In this document: positions 44,185-53,500 of the stretch, in pieces
Numbering within the stretch: the stretch's first letter is position 1
Layout of the letters: every line of letters starts with the position of its first letter
Source: Streptomyces rubradiris
GTDB taxonomy: Bacteria > Actinomycetota > Actinomycetes > Streptomycetales > Streptomycetaceae
DNA length: 64,000 bases
Assembly: GCF_016860525.1 (NCBI RefSeq)
Contig: NZ_BNEA01000015.1
Coordinates: 62,001-126,000, forward strand
Reading direction: 5' to 3'
Translations under genes and position numbers: made by a program
The notes under the pieces: generated by a model
The model's database searches: none
The model's input: only the letters and a program-made list of their open reading frames with translations
What the model was told of the DNA's origin: nothing

Positions 44185-45057
44185 GTGACCGGGAGACAGA
44201 CCACGCCCTCGACGGGCCAGGAGGAAGGGGCCGCGGCGTCCGCGCGGCCGCAGACGCTGATGCTGAGCTTCCTGGGCCTGTACGTCCTGGAGCACGGCAG
44301 CGCGGTCTATTCGGGCAGCGTCATCGACGTGTTCGCGCGCGTCGGGGTCTCCGAGGACGCGGTGCGCTCCACGCTGACCCGGATGGTCAAGCGCGACCTG
44401 CTGGCCCGTCACCGCCGCGGCCGCAAGATGTACTTCGGGCTCACCGCGCGCTCCGCCGAGGTGCTGCGCGACGGTCACGACCGCGTCTGGGGCGCGGGCG
44501 CCGTCAACCGCGACTGGGACGGCACCTGGACCCTGGTCGGCTTCTCGCTGCCCGAGGCATGGCGCAGCCAGCGCCACGACCTGCGCTCACGCCTGGTGTG
44601 GGCCGGCTTCGGCCCGCTGCAGAACGGCCTGTGGATCGCGCCGGGGCACCTGGACGTCCCCGCCGTCGTCGCCGGGCTCGGCCTGGAGGACCACCTCAAC
44701 GTGCTGCGCGGGCACGCGGCCGAGCCGACCGAGGCCGCACAGCTGCTGCACCGGGCCTTCGACACGGCCGGCATCGCCGAGCGCTACCGTGCCTTCCTCG
44801 GCCAGTGGGACCGCCCGGACCCGCTGCCGTCCGCCCCGGACGACCTGGCCCGGCAGCTCCTGCTGCACACCGACTGGCTGCAGCTCGTCCGCTCCGATCC
44901 GCGTCTGCCCGCGGAGCACCTTCCCGAGGACTGGCCCGCCATCCGCGCCGAGCACGTCTTCCGCACGCTGTCCGCCCAGTACGACGCCCCGGCCAAGCAG
45001 TTGGCCGACGCGGTGCTGGACACCATACCGGCGGAGCCGACGGCCGGGCGGGACTGA
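44185..45057 (+). CDS. PaaX-family transcriptional regulator
   Basis: A 290-residue regulator with an N-terminal winged-helix (DVFARVGVSEDAVRSTLTRMV, about 45-70) and the PaaX core (LVGFSLPEAWRSQRHDLRSR). PaaX proteins repress phenylacetic and related acid catabolism and release DNA on binding aryl-CoA thioesters. The acyl-CoA ligase and SDR operon transcribed divergently is the likely target, so its CoA product may be the inducer. The GTG start at 44185 lies 8 bases after TACACT (44172-44177), so the mRNA may be leaderless. Two minisatellites follow the gene. Confidence 0.9.
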   Translation: MTGRQTTPSTGQEEGAAASARPQTLMLSFLGLYVLEHGSAVYSGSVIDVFARVGVSEDAVRSTLTRMVKRDLLARHRRGRKMYFGLTARSAEVLRDGHDRVWGAGAVNRDWDGTWTLVGFSLPEAWRSQRHDLRSRLVWAGFGPLQNGLWIAPGHLDVPAVVAGLGLEDHLNVLRGHAAEPTEAAQLLHRAFDTAGIAERYRAFLGQWDRPDPLPSAPDDLARQLLLHTDWLQLVRSDPRLPAEHLPEDWPAIRAEHVFRTLSAQYDAPAKQLADAVLDTIPAEPTAGRD

Positions 45058-45170
45058 GCGGGAGCAGAACCGAGCAGGGCGGGGGCAGGACCGAGCGGCG
45101 CGGGAGCAGGACCGAGCAGGGCGGGGGCAGAACCGAGCAGGGCGGGGCAGGACCGAGCGGGGCAGGGGGC
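45056..45170. repeat. 21-bp minisatellite after the PaaX gene
   Basis: Five units beginning GAGC, mostly 21 bp long and related to GAGCAGGGCGGGGGCAGAACC, start at 45072, 45093, 45114, 45135 and 45155, with a shorter initial copy at 45056. The first unit overlaps the PaaX stop codon. Between this block and the next, CCCYACGGGC recurs three times. Confidence 0.85.
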
Positions 45171-45245
45171 GGTGCGACGCCCTACGGGCGCGATCGTCCC
45201 AGGGGCCCAACCGCCCCACGGGCGCGATCGCCCCACGGGCACGGC

Positions 45246-45322
45246 CTCTCCATGGGCCGGGCCTCTCCATGGGCCGGACCTCTCCATGGGCCGGGCCTCT
45301 CCATGGGCACGGCCTCTCCATG
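45246..45322. repeat. 17-bp minisatellite, five copies
   Basis: CTCTCCATGGGCCGGGC is repeated at 45246, 45263, 45280, 45297 and 45314 with an exact 17-bp period and few substitutions. Units are directly adjacent with no unique spacers, so this is not CRISPR. The remaining DNA up to 45663 holds the upstream region of the secreted hydrolase and shows short CCGCCGTACAG repeats at its right end. Confidence 0.9.
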
Positions 45323-45663
45323 AATGCGGGCCGTCACACCGGCGCGGTCGCGGGCGGTCGTAGAGCCGGATCACGTAAACGTTCGTCACTTCATTGACCG
45401 CCGTCCACGATCGGCCCTATATTCGGCGCACCCGCCGCTGGGACCGGGGCTTCGCGGACCCTTCCGCCACGCCGTCCGCCTGCCCATCGGCGGCTCGCGG
45501 ACCCAGCACGGCCGGCACAGCCCGCCGAACAGCACACCGAGGCGCCTTCGGCGGTCGTTCCCTCGCATCGCTCACACGCCCCTCGTGCGCACGCCCCTCG
45601 TCACGGCCCCACCCCCCGCCGCACAGCCCCATCCGCCGTACAGCCCCCACCCGCCGTACAGAG

Positions 45664-47058
45664 ATGAGCCCGCACATGCCGAAGTTCGCGCTCGGCGCGG
45701 CCGCGCTGGCCGCCGCCCTCGCCGTCACCGCAGCAGCACCCGCCACCGCACGGAGCGACACCCCGCAGAACTCCGCGACGGCCACCGCCACCACGCGCCA
45801 CCTGAACGGGCGCCTCCCGGACGGCGCGAGCTGGATCGCCGACGTGCCCGCCCGCTGGAACGGCACCCTGCTGCTGTTCAGCCACGGCTACGGCCCCACC
45901 ACCGCCCAGAACGCGCCCTCCCCCGCCGCCGGCCGGGCCCTCCTGGCCGAGGGCTACGCGCTGGCCGGCTCCTCCTACGACCCGAACGGCCCCTGGTGGG
46001 CGCTGGAGAGCGCCGAACGCGACCAGCTCGCCACCCAGGAGGCGTTCGCCGACGCCGTGGGCCGCCCCGCCCGCACCCTGTCCGTCGGGCAGTCCATGGG
46101 CGGCCTGGTCAACGCCCGGCTCGCGCGGGACGCGGGCGGCCGCATCGACGGCGCCCTGGGCCTGTGCGGCCTGGTCGCCGGCGGTGTCGACCTGGGGAAC
46201 TACCAGCTGGACGCCGAGTACACCATCGCCTCCCTGCTCGCCCCGGACGAGCACCTGCGGCTGGTGGACTTCGCCGACCAGGCCGCCGCCGTCGCGACCG
46301 GTGCCCGGCTCACCGCCGCCGTGGAGCGGGCCCAGGCCACGCCGGCGGGCCGGGCGCGGATCGCGCTCGCCGCCGCGTACCTCAACCTGCCCGACTGGGC
46401 CCCGGGGCAGAAGCCGCCCGCGCCCGGCGACGCCGAGGAACAGGAGGCCCAGCAGTACGCCTGGTTCGCCCAGGGCGTGCTGTCCTTCATCGTGCCCGCG
46501 CGGTACTCCGTCGAGCAGTCGGCGGGCGGCAACGCCTCCTGGAACACGGGCGTGGACTACGCCGGCCTGCTGCGCTCCTCCGAGCACGCCGACGAGGTCG
46601 AGTCGCTGTACCGGACGGCGGGACTGGACCTGCGCACCGACCTCACCGCCCTGACCCGCGGCGCCCGGGTGCACGCCGACCCGCAGGCGGTGCGCCGCCT
46701 CGAGCGCACCTCCACCGCCGGGCAGGGCCTGGCCATGCCGCTGCTGGACCTGCACACCACCTCGGACCAACTGGTCCCCGTGCAGCAGGAGAACGCGTTC
46801 GCCGCCCGGGTACGGGCCGCCGGCGACGGCGCCTTGCTGCGTCAGGCCTACGTCGCCCGCCAGGGCCACTGCGACTTCACCGCGGCCGAGGTCGTCGCGG
46901 GCGTGCACGCCCTGGAGCACCGGGTGGCCACGGGCCGCTGGGACGGCGGCACCACGCCGGCGGCCCTCCAGCGCGCCGCGCAGGCCCTCGGCCTCGACGG
47001 AGCGGCATTCGTCCCCTACCGGCCCACGCGCCTCGTCGTCGGCCGCCACCACTCCTGA
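45664..47058 (+). CDS. secreted alpha/beta-hydrolase
   Basis: A 464-residue exported hydrolase: signal peptide (about 5-30), oxyanion region FSHGYGP (72-78), and nucleophile elbow GQSMGG with S144 (Q in place of the more usual H). A later HTTSDQLVP segment supplies the aspartate and RQGHCDF the histidine of the triad. The sequence is of the type often annotated as alpha/beta hydrolase or tannase/feruloyl-like, with no clear specificity. ATG 45664 has only a weak ribosome binding site (CAGAG); ATG 45676 is possible. The DHA2 permease follows 47 bp downstream and may be co-transcribed. Confidence 0.8.
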   Translation: MSPHMPKFALGAAALAAALAVTAAAPATARSDTPQNSATATATTRHLNGRLPDGASWIADVPARWNGTLLLFSHGYGPTTAQNAPSPAAGRALLAEGYALAGSSYDPNGPWWALESAERDQLATQEAFADAVGRPARTLSVGQSMGGLVNARLARDAGGRIDGALGLCGLVAGGVDLGNYQLDAEYTIASLLAPDEHLRLVDFADQAAAVATGARLTAAVERAQATPAGRARIALAAAYLNLPDWAPGQKPPAPGDAEEQEAQQYAWFAQGVLSFIVPARYSVEQSAGGNASWNTGVDYAGLLRSSEHADEVESLYRTAGLDLRTDLTALTRGARVHADPQAVRRLERTSTAGQGLAMPLLDLHTTSDQLVPVQQENAFAARVRAAGDGALLRQAYVARQGHCDFTAAEVVAGVHALEHRVATGRWDGGTTPAALQRAAQALGLDGAAFVPYRPTRLVVGRHHS

Positions 47059-47105
47059 TCCCGCGATCCCCGTCCCGCCGCCGGCCCTCCACCCCTGGAC
47101 CCGTC

Positions 47106-48713
47106 ATGTCGCTGACTGATCCCCGCTCCTCCGCGCACCCCGTCGGCCCCGCGCCGAGCCGGCTGCCGCTCGGCACCCTCGTCGCCGGCTGTCTCGCGGT
47201 CTGCCTCGCCCAGATCGCCCTCGCCGTGCCCGCCACCCTCAACGGCCTCTTCCAGCAGGACCTGCATCCGATCGGCTCCCAACTGACCTGGATCTCCGAC
47301 GCGTTCCTGCTGCCGGTGACCGTGCTGGAACTCACCTTCGGCGTCCTGGGCGACCTGTTCGGACGCAAGCGGCTGCTGGTGGGCGGCTCCGTCCTGGTCG
47401 TCGTGGGCGAGGCCGTCTCCGCCGTGAGCGGCGGCGTCCACCCGCTGTGGGCGGGGCAGGTGATCTCCGGCCTCGGTGCGGCGGCGCTCTTCCCGACCTC
47501 GCTCGCCATGATCGCGGCGGGCACGCACAGCCACCGGGACCGGGCGCGCGCCATCACCGTGTGGGCGGCCGCCCTGTCCACCGGCGGGTTCGTGGCCCCC
47601 GTCATCGGCGGCGTCACCGGCAGCCACGGCTCCTGGCGTGCGGCGTTCGTGGTGGTGGTGGTGATCGCCGTGGCCAGCACCGTGGTCAGCCTGCTGGGCG
47701 CCTCCGACTCCCGGGCCCCCGAGGGCCGCTCGCTGGACCTCGGCGGGCAACTCACCGTCGGTATCGGCCTGTTCGCGCTGCTGTACGCGGTCATCCAGGG
47801 CCCCACGGACGGCTGGGGCTCGACCCCGGTCGTCGTCGCGTTCGGGGTCGCCGCGGTGTTCGTCGTGCTCTTCGTCGTCGCCGAGCGGCGCGCCCGTTCC
47901 CCGCTGCTGCGCCTGGACCTGTTCGCCAACCGGGCGTTCGCCGTCGCCTCGGTCGTCGCGGTCGTCGGCATGTTCAGCTTCCTGGGCACCGCCTACGCCA
48001 CCAGCATCCGGCTGGGCCCCGTGCAGCACCAGAGCCCGCTGCGCACCTCCGTGGCCTTCCTGCTGCTCAACGGTCTGACCCTGGTGCTGGCCCCGCTCAC
48101 CTCGCGGCTGCTGGAGCGGGTCAGCGGGCGCTGGATCCTCACCGCGGGCCTGGCGCTGATGGCCGCGGGCGACTTCCTCGCCGCGACCCTGCCGGTGCGG
48201 GACCGGGCGCTGACCTCCCTGGTGCTGCCCCTGGGACTGGTCGGTGCCGGGTTCGCGCTGACCGTCTCCTCGATCACCGCCACCGCCGTGAACACGGTCC
48301 CGCTGCGCTACGCCGGCATGGCGAGCGCCTCCACCAGCCTGCTGCGCGACTTCGGGTTCACCCTGGGCCCGGCGGTCATCGGCGCCGTCGCCCTGAGCCG
48401 CGCGGGCTCGCTGTTCAGCTCCGACCTGCGCCACTCCGCACTGAGCCCCCAGGTGAAGGCGGCCGCCGCCGAGGTCGCGGCGGAAGGCGGCCCGCTGGCC
48501 GTCAACTCCGTCCCGGCCACCGCACCGCCGGGCGGTGCCGCGCCGCTGGCCCTGCGGGCGCTCGGCCACGGGTACGCGCTGGGCTTCACGATCTGCGGCG
48601 CGGCGGCACTGGTCTCCTGCCTGCTGGCCCTGATCGCCCTGCGCCGCACGGACACCCCGCGGCACACCGGCACAGCCGCGCCCACGGTGCCCGAGACGGC
48701 ACCGACCGCCTGA
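47106..48713 (+). CDS. DHA2-type MFS drug:H+ antiporter
   Basis: A 535-residue major facilitator with about 14 helices, the DHA2/EmrB-QacA size. The loop after helix 2 reads GVLGDLFGRKRLLV (motif A) and helix 5 holds the PVIGGVTG-type motif C. A hydrophobic cluster with LGPVQHQSPLRTS lies in the second half. It probably exports a hydrophobic compound. It has no adjacent regulator; the secreted hydrolase upstream is 47 bp away. ATG 47106 has only weak upstream purines. Confidence 0.88.
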   Translation: MSLTDPRSSAHPVGPAPSRLPLGTLVAGCLAVCLAQIALAVPATLNGLFQQDLHPIGSQLTWISDAFLLPVTVLELTFGVLGDLFGRKRLLVGGSVLVVVGEAVSAVSGGVHPLWAGQVISGLGAAALFPTSLAMIAAGTHSHRDRARAITVWAAALSTGGFVAPVIGGVTGSHGSWRAAFVVVVVIAVASTVVSLLGASDSRAPEGRSLDLGGQLTVGIGLFALLYAVIQGPTDGWGSTPVVVAFGVAAVFVVLFVVAERRARSPLLRLDLFANRAFAVASVVAVVGMFSFLGTAYATSIRLGPVQHQSPLRTSVAFLLLNGLTLVLAPLTSRLLERVSGRWILTAGLALMAAGDFLAATLPVRDRALTSLVLPLGLVGAGFALTVSSITATAVNTVPLRYAGMASASTSLLRDFGFTLGPAVIGAVALSRAGSLFSSDLRHSALSPQVKAAAAEVAAEGGPLAVNSVPATAPPGGAAPLALRALGHGYALGFTICGAAALVSCLLALIALRRTDTPRHTGTAAPTVPETAPTA

Positions 48714-48764
48714 GCCACCCCGGGGAACGCCTGGCGGATTCCTCAACCACCTTGCACAGCAGGT

Positions 48765-48960
48765 CCGCTGGCTCTGAGGAGCGGCCGGCGTTCGGGGCGT
48801 CGCGGTCCCGCAAGCGGCTCGGGTGCGTGGGCGACTGCCAGTGGTGCTCCGCGATGTCATCGGGGTCGAAGCCGGTGCCGCGGGCGACCGGACCGTCCAC
48901 GGTGACGCTCGCCGCGTGCGCTCCGGAGGCCCGTACCGCCGATCAAGCAGCGTGACCGGA
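48765..48960 (-). pseudogene. SDR remnant
   Basis: On the minus strand GTGFDPDDIAEHHWQ preceded by SVTVDGPVAR matches the C-terminal motif common in SDRs of the FDPDxIAEhYW type. The cofactor motif, the catalytic Tyr/Lys and a start are absent. Only a tail of about 60 residues remains, so it is a broken gene. Nothing else is visible in 48714-49029 except the upstream region of the next gene. Confidence 0.5.
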
Positions 48961-49029
48961 GTCCGCCTTGCCCAGGGAGGCATCGGTCCTTCCTTGTCGG
49001 TGCCACGAGCCTGTGGGAGGGTGGGCGGA

Positions 49030-49569
49030 ATGAGGAAGTACGTCGCGCTGCTGCGCGGGATCAACGTCGGCGGGCACGCCAGGATCGCGATGAAGGATCT
49101 CCGTGAGCTGTTCGGCGCGCTCGGATTCGACGAGGTCCAGACCTACCTGCAGAGCGGGAACGTGGTCTTCGCCGACCCGGCGGGGGCCGCGCCCGGTGAG
49201 GTGCGGGAGCGGATCGAGAAGGGCCTCGCCGATGGACTGGGCGTACCGGCAGGCGTGCTGCTGCGCACCGGCGCGTCACTGGGCCGGACGGTCACCGCCA
49301 ACCCGTACCTGGACCGCGAGGACGACCCGGCCAGGCTGCACGTCACCTTCCTCGCCGGGACGCCGACCCCCGAGCAGGCGGCCGCCCTGCGCACCCCGGC
49401 CGGGGAGAGCGCCGAGTTCGCCCTGCTCGGCGACGAGATCCACCTGCACGTGCCGGGCGGCTACGGGCGGACCAAGCTGAACAACGCGTTCATCGAGCGC
49501 CGGCTCGGCATCGCCGCGACCACCCGGAACTGGAAGACCGTCAAAGCCCTGCACGGCATGGCGTCCTGA
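49030..49569 (+). CDS. DUF1697 family protein
   Basis: A 179-residue protein with the signature start YVALLRGINVGGHARI followed by LRELFGALGFDEVQTYLQSG and, near the end, GRTKLNNAFIERRL and TRNWKTVKAL. These are the conserved blocks of DUF1697, a widespread family without an assigned function. No catalytic residue can be named. ATG 49030 is preceded by a weak GGGCGG. It stands alone, with an SDR remnant to its left and a YdeI-like gene to its right. Confidence 0.85.
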   Translation: MRKYVALLRGINVGGHARIAMKDLRELFGALGFDEVQTYLQSGNVVFADPAGAAPGEVRERIEKGLADGLGVPAGVLLRTGASLGRTVTANPYLDREDDPARLHVTFLAGTPTPEQAAALRTPAGESAEFALLGDEIHLHVPGGYGRTKLNNAFIERRLGIAATTRNWKTVKALHGMAS

Positions 49570-49763
49570 CGGGCAGGACGTGGTGGTGCCGCCCGGCCGG
49601 AAGGAGGCGGCGGTCGCTCGACGCCTGCACCGCGCCGTTCCGCGCGCCGGGCGCGACGGGGCCTGCTCCCGCCCGGAACCGCTGTAGGCCGCCACGCGGT
49701 TCCGCCCGTCGGAAACCGACGGTTGTCGAGTCGCGGGCTACTCGGGAGTGGTTCACTGCCGGG

Positions 49764-50339
49764 GTGACTCAGGAGTTGGAGATCCTCTCATTCGGCTCGG
49801 CCGAGGCGTTCGAGGCCTGGCTCGCCGAGAACCACGCGTCCTGCCCCGGTATCTGGCTCAAGCTGCGCAAGAAGGGCCCGGGGATCGTCGCGCTGGACTA
49901 CGCGCAGGCCCTCGACGTGGCGCTCTGCCACGGCTGGATCGACGGCCAGAAGGCCAAGTTCGATGACGAGTGGTGGCTGCAGCGGTTCACCCCCCGGAGG
50001 GCGCACAGCAAGTGGTCCAAGGTCAACCGGGACAAGGTCGCGGCGCTGATCGAGCAGGGCCGGATGCGTCCCGCCGGGCAGGCCGAGATCGACCGGGCGA
50101 AGGCGGACGGCCGGTGGGAGGCGGCTTACGACAGCGCGAGGACCGCGACGGTGCCGGACGACCTGACCGCCGCGCTGGCCGCCGAGCCGGCCGCCGCCGC
50201 GTTCTTCGAGACCCTGGACCGGCGCAACCGTTACGCGATCCTGTACCGGATCCAAGACGCCAAGAAGGCCGAGACCCGGGCCCGCCGGATCGAGAAGTTC
50301 GTCGCGATGCTGGCCAAGGGCGAGACACTCTCCCCGTGA
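49764..50339 (+). CDS. YdeI/OmpD-associated-like protein
   Basis: A 191-residue soluble protein with the family hallmarks GIWLKLRKKGPG, YAQALDVALCHGWIDGQ, FTPRRAHSKWSKVNRDKV and, near the end, a YRIQDAKKAETRARRI basic helix. YdeI-type proteins are small, mostly uncharacterised and linked in some bacteria to peptide or envelope stress resistance. GTG 49764 is preceded by GGGG. It converges on the large helical-repeat gene, with 196 bp of DNA that I cannot assign. Confidence 0.85.
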   Translation: MTQELEILSFGSAEAFEAWLAENHASCPGIWLKLRKKGPGIVALDYAQALDVALCHGWIDGQKAKFDDEWWLQRFTPRRAHSKWSKVNRDKVAALIEQGRMRPAGQAEIDRAKADGRWEAAYDSARTATVPDDLTAALAAEPAAAAFFETLDRRNRYAILYRIQDAKKAETRARRIEKFVAMLAKGETLSP

Positions 50340-50535
50340 CCGGCCGGCACCCTCACAGCCCGCTGACACGGGCGTGACGTGTGACGACGGATCCTGAATG
50401 AACGGTGCCCCTCGGGGTCCTTCCGGACAGCGGCCAGGTCAGGGGAGGCGCTGCTCGCCGAGGCCGGGGAGCATGACCAGCGGGCGCCCCGGCCGGCTCT
50501 CGCGGGCCGGGGCCGTCCCCGCTGCCCCGGCCTGG

Positions 50536-53500
50536 CTAGGCGGCGAGCAGCGCCTCCGCCGTCGAGGCCGGATCCCACTCGGGGGCGAGGCCGGTCAGCC
50601 GCTCGGCGACCCGGCACCAAGCCGCCGGGTCCGTGCCGAGCCGGGAGCGCACGAGGTCCGCGAGGAGGGCGCGGGCCTCGGTGGCCTCGGGCGGGGCGTC
50701 CGTGCGGCGGGCGGCGGCGCCCAGGTAGGCGAGTATCCGCGCGGCCGGGGCCGCGAGGCGTATCAGGTCCGTGCCGTCCAGCAGCCCCGCCGTGAGCAGC
50801 CCGTCCAGTTGGGTGGTCGGCGCGCAGTGGAAGTCGTCGCCGAGTCCGTGCCGGGCGCGCTCCCGGGTGAGCCGTGCGCTGCCGGACAGGCCGTCGGGGC
50901 CCGGCTCCGGCAGCAGCGCCGCGTGTCGCAGCCGTACGTCCTCGGGAACGCCGTCCAGGCGGACGATGTCCTGCCAGTACGGGAGCGGTTCCTGGGCGTG
51001 GGCGGCTTCGAGCGCGGCCCAGTCCACCGGCTCGCCCGGCGGGAGCGTCTCGATGAGGGCCCGGGCGTGTGCGGCGTGCCGGGCGCGCCGCAGCTTCCGG
51101 ACGAGTTTCTCCGGCGTCAGTTCGCGGTCGAGCCGGGCGCGCAGGACGGCGGCGGGGTCGGCGGACGCGAGGGCCTTCGCGCATACGGTGGTGGCGGAGC
51201 GCCCCAGCACGTCCCGCGCCGCGAGCCTCGCCAGCCGGTCGGCACCGCCGTACTGCAACAGCCTGAGGCAGCCGAGTAGTTGGTGTCCGAGGCCGAGCCG
51301 CGAGCCCTCTGTTTCGAGCAGCGCCTCCACGAGGTCGGGTTCGGCCGAGCACAGCCACATCAGTCCGCCGGCCGGCCGCGCGGAGTGTCCGGCTCGCCAG
51401 TCGGCGAGCACTCGTGCGCCCAGGGATGGCCGCCGGGCACCGGGCCGCGACCGGGTCACGATCCGGTGGACGAGGGGCCGGGGGTTCCAGTGCCGCAGCA
51501 GGGCGAGGTCGACCTCGGGGTCGGCCAGGCCGACGAGGCGCTCCACCGCGCCGCTGCGCTCCATCCACCGGGACTGGGCGGCCAGGATACGCAGCGCGTC
51601 GGGGTCGCGGTCCGCGAGCAGCCGGTCGAGGACGGTGATCGGTGTGCGGTCGTGGCGCAGCAGGTACGCGGCGAGCAGCCAGGGCCCGGCCGGTCCGAGC
51701 CGGGGCAGGACCGCGTCGACCACCTCGGCGTCGGCGAGGCACAACAGGGTGCCCTCGGGCCAGGCCCAGAGATGGTCGCCCCGCTCCAGCAGCCTGATCG
51801 CCTCGTCGGGGGTGGCCGGTCCGGCCCTGCCGATGGTCGTACCCGCACTCGCCGCCGGTACCTCACCGGACTGCGCTCGCTGTAGCAACTGCGCCCAGGT
51901 CAGCCCCTCGGAGGCGGCTTCGGACGCCGTGACGGTCGCGGCCAGGCGGAGCCAGGCGTCGGGGTCGGTACCGAGTTCGGCGCGCAGCCGACGGGCGAGC
52001 GCGGCCCGCCACGCGTCGGCGAACGCGAGCCGCTCCCAGTCGTGCGGCAGCAGGAGCAGGCGCCGGGCGGGCAGGAGGGTGAGCAACTCGTCGGCGGGCA
52101 GTACGCCCTGCACGTAGGCGTGCTCGATGTGCCGCGCACCGGATCCGTACGTCTCGGGGAGTCGCGCACGCACCTGCGCGAGGCTGGGCGCCCCATACGC
52201 GAAGCCGGCCTCGGACGGGGGGATGCCGTGGTAGGCGCAGGCGAGGGCGAACCAGCGGGGGGTGGCGAGGCCGGGCGCGGTCGCCGGCTCGTACTCGGCC
52301 AGCGCGCGCAGCACCTCGGGGTCCTTGGGCCGGGGCGCACCGTCCGGGGCGAGGGAGTAGAGCAGGTCGAGCGCGGCCAGGGCGTGCTGACGGTCGCGCC
52401 GGTGGAGTGACCGCCGGGGTGAGGGTTCCGGGACGGGGGGTCGGGACTCGGCCGGTGGGTGGGACTCGGACGGTGACTGGGGCCCGTCCGGCGGTTGAAG
52501 CCCGGCGGCGCCATCCACCATCGGCTCGAACTGGGACAACAGGACGGCCTGAGCGGGCGGTCGGGGCTCGGCCGATGGGTGGGACCCGGCCGGTGGTCGG
52601 GGCAGCGCCGGCGGGTGGGGCTCGACGATCGCCTCGTCCGGGGCCTTGCCCGCCTCGGCGATCAGTTCCGCGACCGTTCCCGCGTGATCGGGCAGCAGCG
52701 TGTCCAGCGCGGCCCAGGCACCCTCCCGGTCCCCCAGATGCGCCTGGGTCAACGCCCGCAGTTCGGCGACCGCCGCCGTGCCCAGCAGATCCCGTTCGGT
52801 GAGGCGGACGAGTGCGGCGAGGGCGTGGCGGGCGGGGCGCGCGGTGCCGATCAGCTCGACCGGGTCGAGGAACCCCGCCGCCGCCATGCCCTCCGCCCAG
52901 CCGGCGGCGCTGTCGTCGAGTTCCTCCTCTGCGAGGCGCCGTGCGGGCAGGGTGGTGTTGCCCGCACGGCGGCCCCCGGCCCGCCACGGCTCGTTGAGGA
53001 CGGACAACCGGAACGCCCGGCGCTGTGCGTCGCTCGCCGCCTCGTGGCGGGACAGCTCCTCGCATGCCTTGGGCATGAACGGGGTCGCGGCATGGGCCGC
53101 GGCGAGGGCGTCGAGATCATGGGCGTACGGCTCGGACAGCAGGTCGCGCAGGGTGCTGGTGCCCCGGGCGGTGGCGAGCAGCGCGGGCAGCCGGGCGGGG
53201 TCCTCGTACGGCTCGCCCTGTGCGCGCAGTCGGCGCGGTCCGTCGCCGTCCGGGGCGGCCAGGGCCTCGGCGACCTCCTCCACGGTGGCCCGGCTCAGCC
53301 AGGCGGTCGCGGCGGGGTCGTCGAGCAGGGCGCGTACGGCGTCCGGGCCGGTCCGCTCCCAGATTCTCAGCAGGGCGTACCGCTGGGCGACCTGTCGTAC
53401 TCCCCACCGCAGTGCCGGCACCACGAGTTGTGGGTCTCCCGAGCCGAGCAGCGGGGTGAGCCAGGTGCGCGGGACCTGACCGTGCGGTGCCGTCAGCTCG

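Noticed and set aside
45246..45322. CRISPR-like array of 17-bp units
   Set aside because: The units are contiguous with no unique spacers, the period is too short and no cas gene is in the window, so it is a minisatellite.
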